Below, piece after piece: positions 60,942 through 64,000 of a stretch of DNA of 64,000 nt. Each line of letters opens with the position of its first letter. Position 1 is the first letter of the stretch. This stretch comes from JAOUGY01 sp963792365 (GTDB taxonomy: Bacteria > Actinomycetota > Acidimicrobiia > Spongiisociales > ZC4RG35), in assembly GCA_963792365.1 (NCBI GenBank), contig CAWBVW010000008.1:372001-436000 (forward strand), read 5' to 3'. The notes under the pieces were generated by a model. That model did not search any database. It was not told the DNA's origin and saw only the letters and a program-made list of their open reading frames with translations. Made by a program: the position numbers and the translations under genes.

Positions 60942-62285
60942 GTGCGCGATTGGCTCAAGGCTGCGGCATCGAACCGACCCGAGCATCCCTTCATCGTCGA
61001 CGACGCCGGGGTCCACACATTCGAAGAGGTGGCGGCTCGGACGGCTGCCACCGCCACCCGGCTGCGATCCCTCGGGGTGTCACCCGACACGGTTGTCGGT
61101 CTCTGGGCGAGAAACGACTTGCGGTCGGTCGTGTCGATGTTCGCCACATGGCGAGCCGGAGCGGCGGTGCAAATCGTGAACACCCGCCTCACTCCCACAG
61201 AAGCGGCCGCGCAACTGTCCGAGGTCGGCGCCCATTTGGTCGTGGGTCACGATGCTCCTGACCTGGGCGTTCCCACCGTCGAAATCGAGACCCACGACGG
61301 TCCAGCGCTCGAGACGCGGGGCGAGGTGGATCCGGCACGACTGGCTTGGATCGTGTTCACCTCGGGGTCGACGGGCCGTCCCAAAGGCGTTCGCCTCACC
61401 TTCGGCAATCTGGAGGCGTCGGCGGCGGGGAGCTCTGCCCACCTGGAGCATGGTTCGGACGAACGGTGGCTGTGCGACATCCCGATCTACCACGTGGGCG
61501 GGGCTTCGATCCTCGTCCGCTCGGTGCGGGAGGCGACGACGGTGCTGCTCCAGCCGAGCTTCGATGCAACCAGAGCGGCCGCACTGCTTCGTGCCGGTGA
61601 TGCCACGCTCGGGTCGATGGTGACCACGACCTTGGCCCGGGTTCTAGACGCCCATCCCGATCGTTACTCGGGCGTCAAAGCAGTGCTCGTGGGGGGCGGG
61701 CCGGTTCCGTTCGACCTCGTCGAGCGGGCGCGTTCCGCTGGTCTCCCTGCCCTTCCCACCTACGGCATGACCGAGACTGCCAGCCAGGTGGCGACGGCTC
61801 GGCCCTCCGATGGCAAGGTGGTGGCGATCCCGGGAGCCGAGATCCGAACGGTCGAACGTCGGATCGAAGTGCGCGGACCGATGGTCAGCCCCGGCTACGT
61901 GGGTGAGCCCGCACGCGCCTCGGACGCGTGGTTCCAGACGGGTGATCTGGGTGTCGTGCACGACGACGGTTCTCTCGACGTCCTCGGACGAGCCGACGAT
62001 GTGATCGTTTCCGGTGGTGAGAACATCCATCCTGCCGAGGTCGAGGCCGTGATCGGGGAACACCCATCGGTGAGCGGCGTCGTAGTCGTCGGCGAACCGA
62101 ACCCGGTGTGGGGTTTGACAGTGGTGGCCTTGTACGAGGGAACCGCCGCCCCCGGGGAGCTCGAACGTCATGCCCGGTATCGGCTCGCCGGCTACAAGAT
62201 CCCCCGCCGCTGGGTCCACGTGGGGGAACTCCCGAGGATCTCGATCGGCAAGATCGACCGCCGGGCCGCGGCTCGCATGATCTGA
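60942..62285 (+). CDS. menE: o-succinylbenzoate-CoA ligase
   Basis: A 447-residue acyl-adenylating enzyme, short as is usual for MenE. The phosphate loop is FTSGSTGRPKGVRLTFGN, the A5 motif TYGMTETASQVA, the A7 motif QTGDLGVVHDDGS, the A8 hinge RADDVIVSGGENIHPAEVE, and the catalytic Lys is in ISIGKIDRRA. Position opposite menB identifies it within the adenylate-forming family. The start GTG leaves an unusually direct N-terminus. Confidence 0.9.
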   Translation: MRDWLKAAASNRPEHPFIVDDAGVHTFEEVAARTAATATRLRSLGVSPDTVVGLWARNDLRSVVSMFATWRAGAAVQIVNTRLTPTEAAAQLSEVGAHLVVGHDAPDLGVPTVEIETHDGPALETRGEVDPARLAWIVFTSGSTGRPKGVRLTFGNLEASAAGSSAHLEHGSDERWLCDIPIYHVGGASILVRSVREATTVLLQPSFDATRAAALLRAGDATLGSMVTTTLARVLDAHPDRYSGVKAVLVGGGPVPFDLVERARSAGLPALPTYGMTETASQVATARPSDGKVVAIPGAEIRTVERRIEVRGPMVSPGYVGEPARASDAWFQTGDLGVVHDDGSLDVLGRADDVIVSGGENIHPAEVEAVIGEHPSVSGVVVVGEPNPVWGLTVVALYEGTAAPGELERHARYRLAGYKIPRRWVHVGELPRISIGKIDRRAAARMI

Positions 62286-62324
62286 CCGTAGATCCTCGCC
62301 GCTGCTGTCCCGCCGATGAACGAG

Positions 62325-62756
62325 CTACTCGGCGTCCGGGGGTCGGCGCATGCGCTTCTTGTCGGACCGAGCCCGTTTCTCCTCGAGTCGTCGTCGTTGA
62401 GATGCTCGGGTCGGTCGGGTCTTCTTTCGTGGCGTGGGTCTGCGCATGGCCTCTTCGAGATGCTCGGCCAGGCGTTTCCGGGCGATGGATCGGTTTCGCC
62501 ACTGCGAACGGGACTCGTCGGCGGTCACAATGACCGTTCCGTCGGACACTCGATTGCCGAGACGCCGGATCATCCACTCGCGGGTGGCCTCGGGGAACAC
62601 CTCCGACCGGGCCAGGTCGTAGCGAAGCTCGGCTCGTGTGTTCGATCGATTGGCGTGCTGGCCGCCAGGCCCTCCCGATGTCCCGAACGACCATTCCAGC
62701 TCGATGGCGGGGATGCGGTATCGGCCGACTTCGAGGTCGTCGTCGAGGTCGGCCAT
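62325..62756 (-). CDS. arfB: Alternative ribosome-rescue factor B (peptidyl-tRNA hydrolase)
   Basis: A 143-residue ArfB/YaeJ. GTSGGPGGQHANRSNTRAEL holds the catalytic GGQ. The tail (about 105-143) is strongly basic and would enter the empty mRNA channel of stalled ribosomes. It releases peptides from ribosomes lacking a stop codon. It starts 3 bp after the inositol-phosphate synthase stop. Confidence 0.9.
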   Translation of the reverse strand: MADLDDDLEVGRYRIPAIELEWSFGTSGGPGGQHANRSNTRAELRYDLARSEVFPEATREWMIRRLGNRVSDGTVIVTADESRSQWRNRSIARKRLAEHLEEAMRRPTPRKKTRPTRASQRRRLEEKRARSDKKRMRRPPDAE

Positions 62757-62759
62757 CAG

Positions 62760-64000
<1,241 letters not shown>

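Overview
The window is high-GC DNA, densely packed on both strands, with many ATGA/GTGA/TTGA start-stop overlaps. Several genes point to an actinomycete: the bacterial proteasome activator Bpa/PafE, a BldC-type regulator, F420 biosynthesis (CofC) beside a luciferase-like oxidoreductase, a MurA with Asp in place of the catalytic Cys, a DevS/DevR (DosT/DosR-like) pair, and inositol-1-phosphate synthase. The SLH-like repeat protein, the outer-membrane-free Tad pilus set and the general gene mix suggest a deep-branching class such as Acidimicrobiia. That placement is inference. No species is named.

Layout. 0-2.6 kb: the end of a ClC channel with CBS domains, bpa, and a BldC-like regulator behind four 15-bp repeats. 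2.6-9.2 kb: a Tad/Flp pilus operon (cpaB-tadZ-tadA-tadB-tadC-flp and three TadE/G-like pseudopilins) ending in a 20-bp-stem hairpin. 9.4-18.9 kb: housekeeping and accessory genes (lipase-like hydrolase, prmC, HAD phosphatase, a MazF toxin-antitoxin pair, glycerate kinase with an MFS carrier, arsI/arsR, macro domain, VOC, PIG-L). 18.9-26.7 kb: a secreted lyase-like SLH protein, cofC, a DUF427 gene cut by an amber codon, an S9 peptidase, an F420-type oxidoreductase and a universal stress protein. 26.8-37 kb: serA, a probable selenoprotein of the AhpD/carboxymuconolactone-decarboxylase family with its paralogue, pgpA, a second S9 peptidase, a FAH-family hydrolase, gltX and tRNA-Glu. 37-44 kb: a DsbB/TlpA thiol pair, nagA, rpiB, murA, a SpoIID-like protein, nfu and meaB. 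44-56 kb: a block resembling the mycobacterial dormancy (DosR) regulon, with ppdK, an FMN-binding PNPOx protein, a universal stress protein, a D-lactate-dehydrogenase-like gene, a cation P-type ATPase, a CBS protein, two paralogous unknowns, a sensor kinase and its regulator. 56-64 kb: DUF3105, an alpha/beta hydrolase, menaquinone genes menA/menB/menE, arfB and the 3' part of inositol-1-phosphate synthase.

Most notable is the gene at 28977-29636. A single in-frame UGA stands exactly where the second Cys of the CxxC redox motif should be, and a two-tier hairpin begins 6 nt after it, as expected of a bacterial SECIS element. The second notable signal is non-coding: heptanucleotide repeats of differing sequence recur in at least six intergenic regions, mostly between divergent genes, and one of these also holds a 115-bp, six-copy tandem array of hairpin-forming units.

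No rRNA, CRISPR array, insertion sequence, prophage or riboswitch was recognised.
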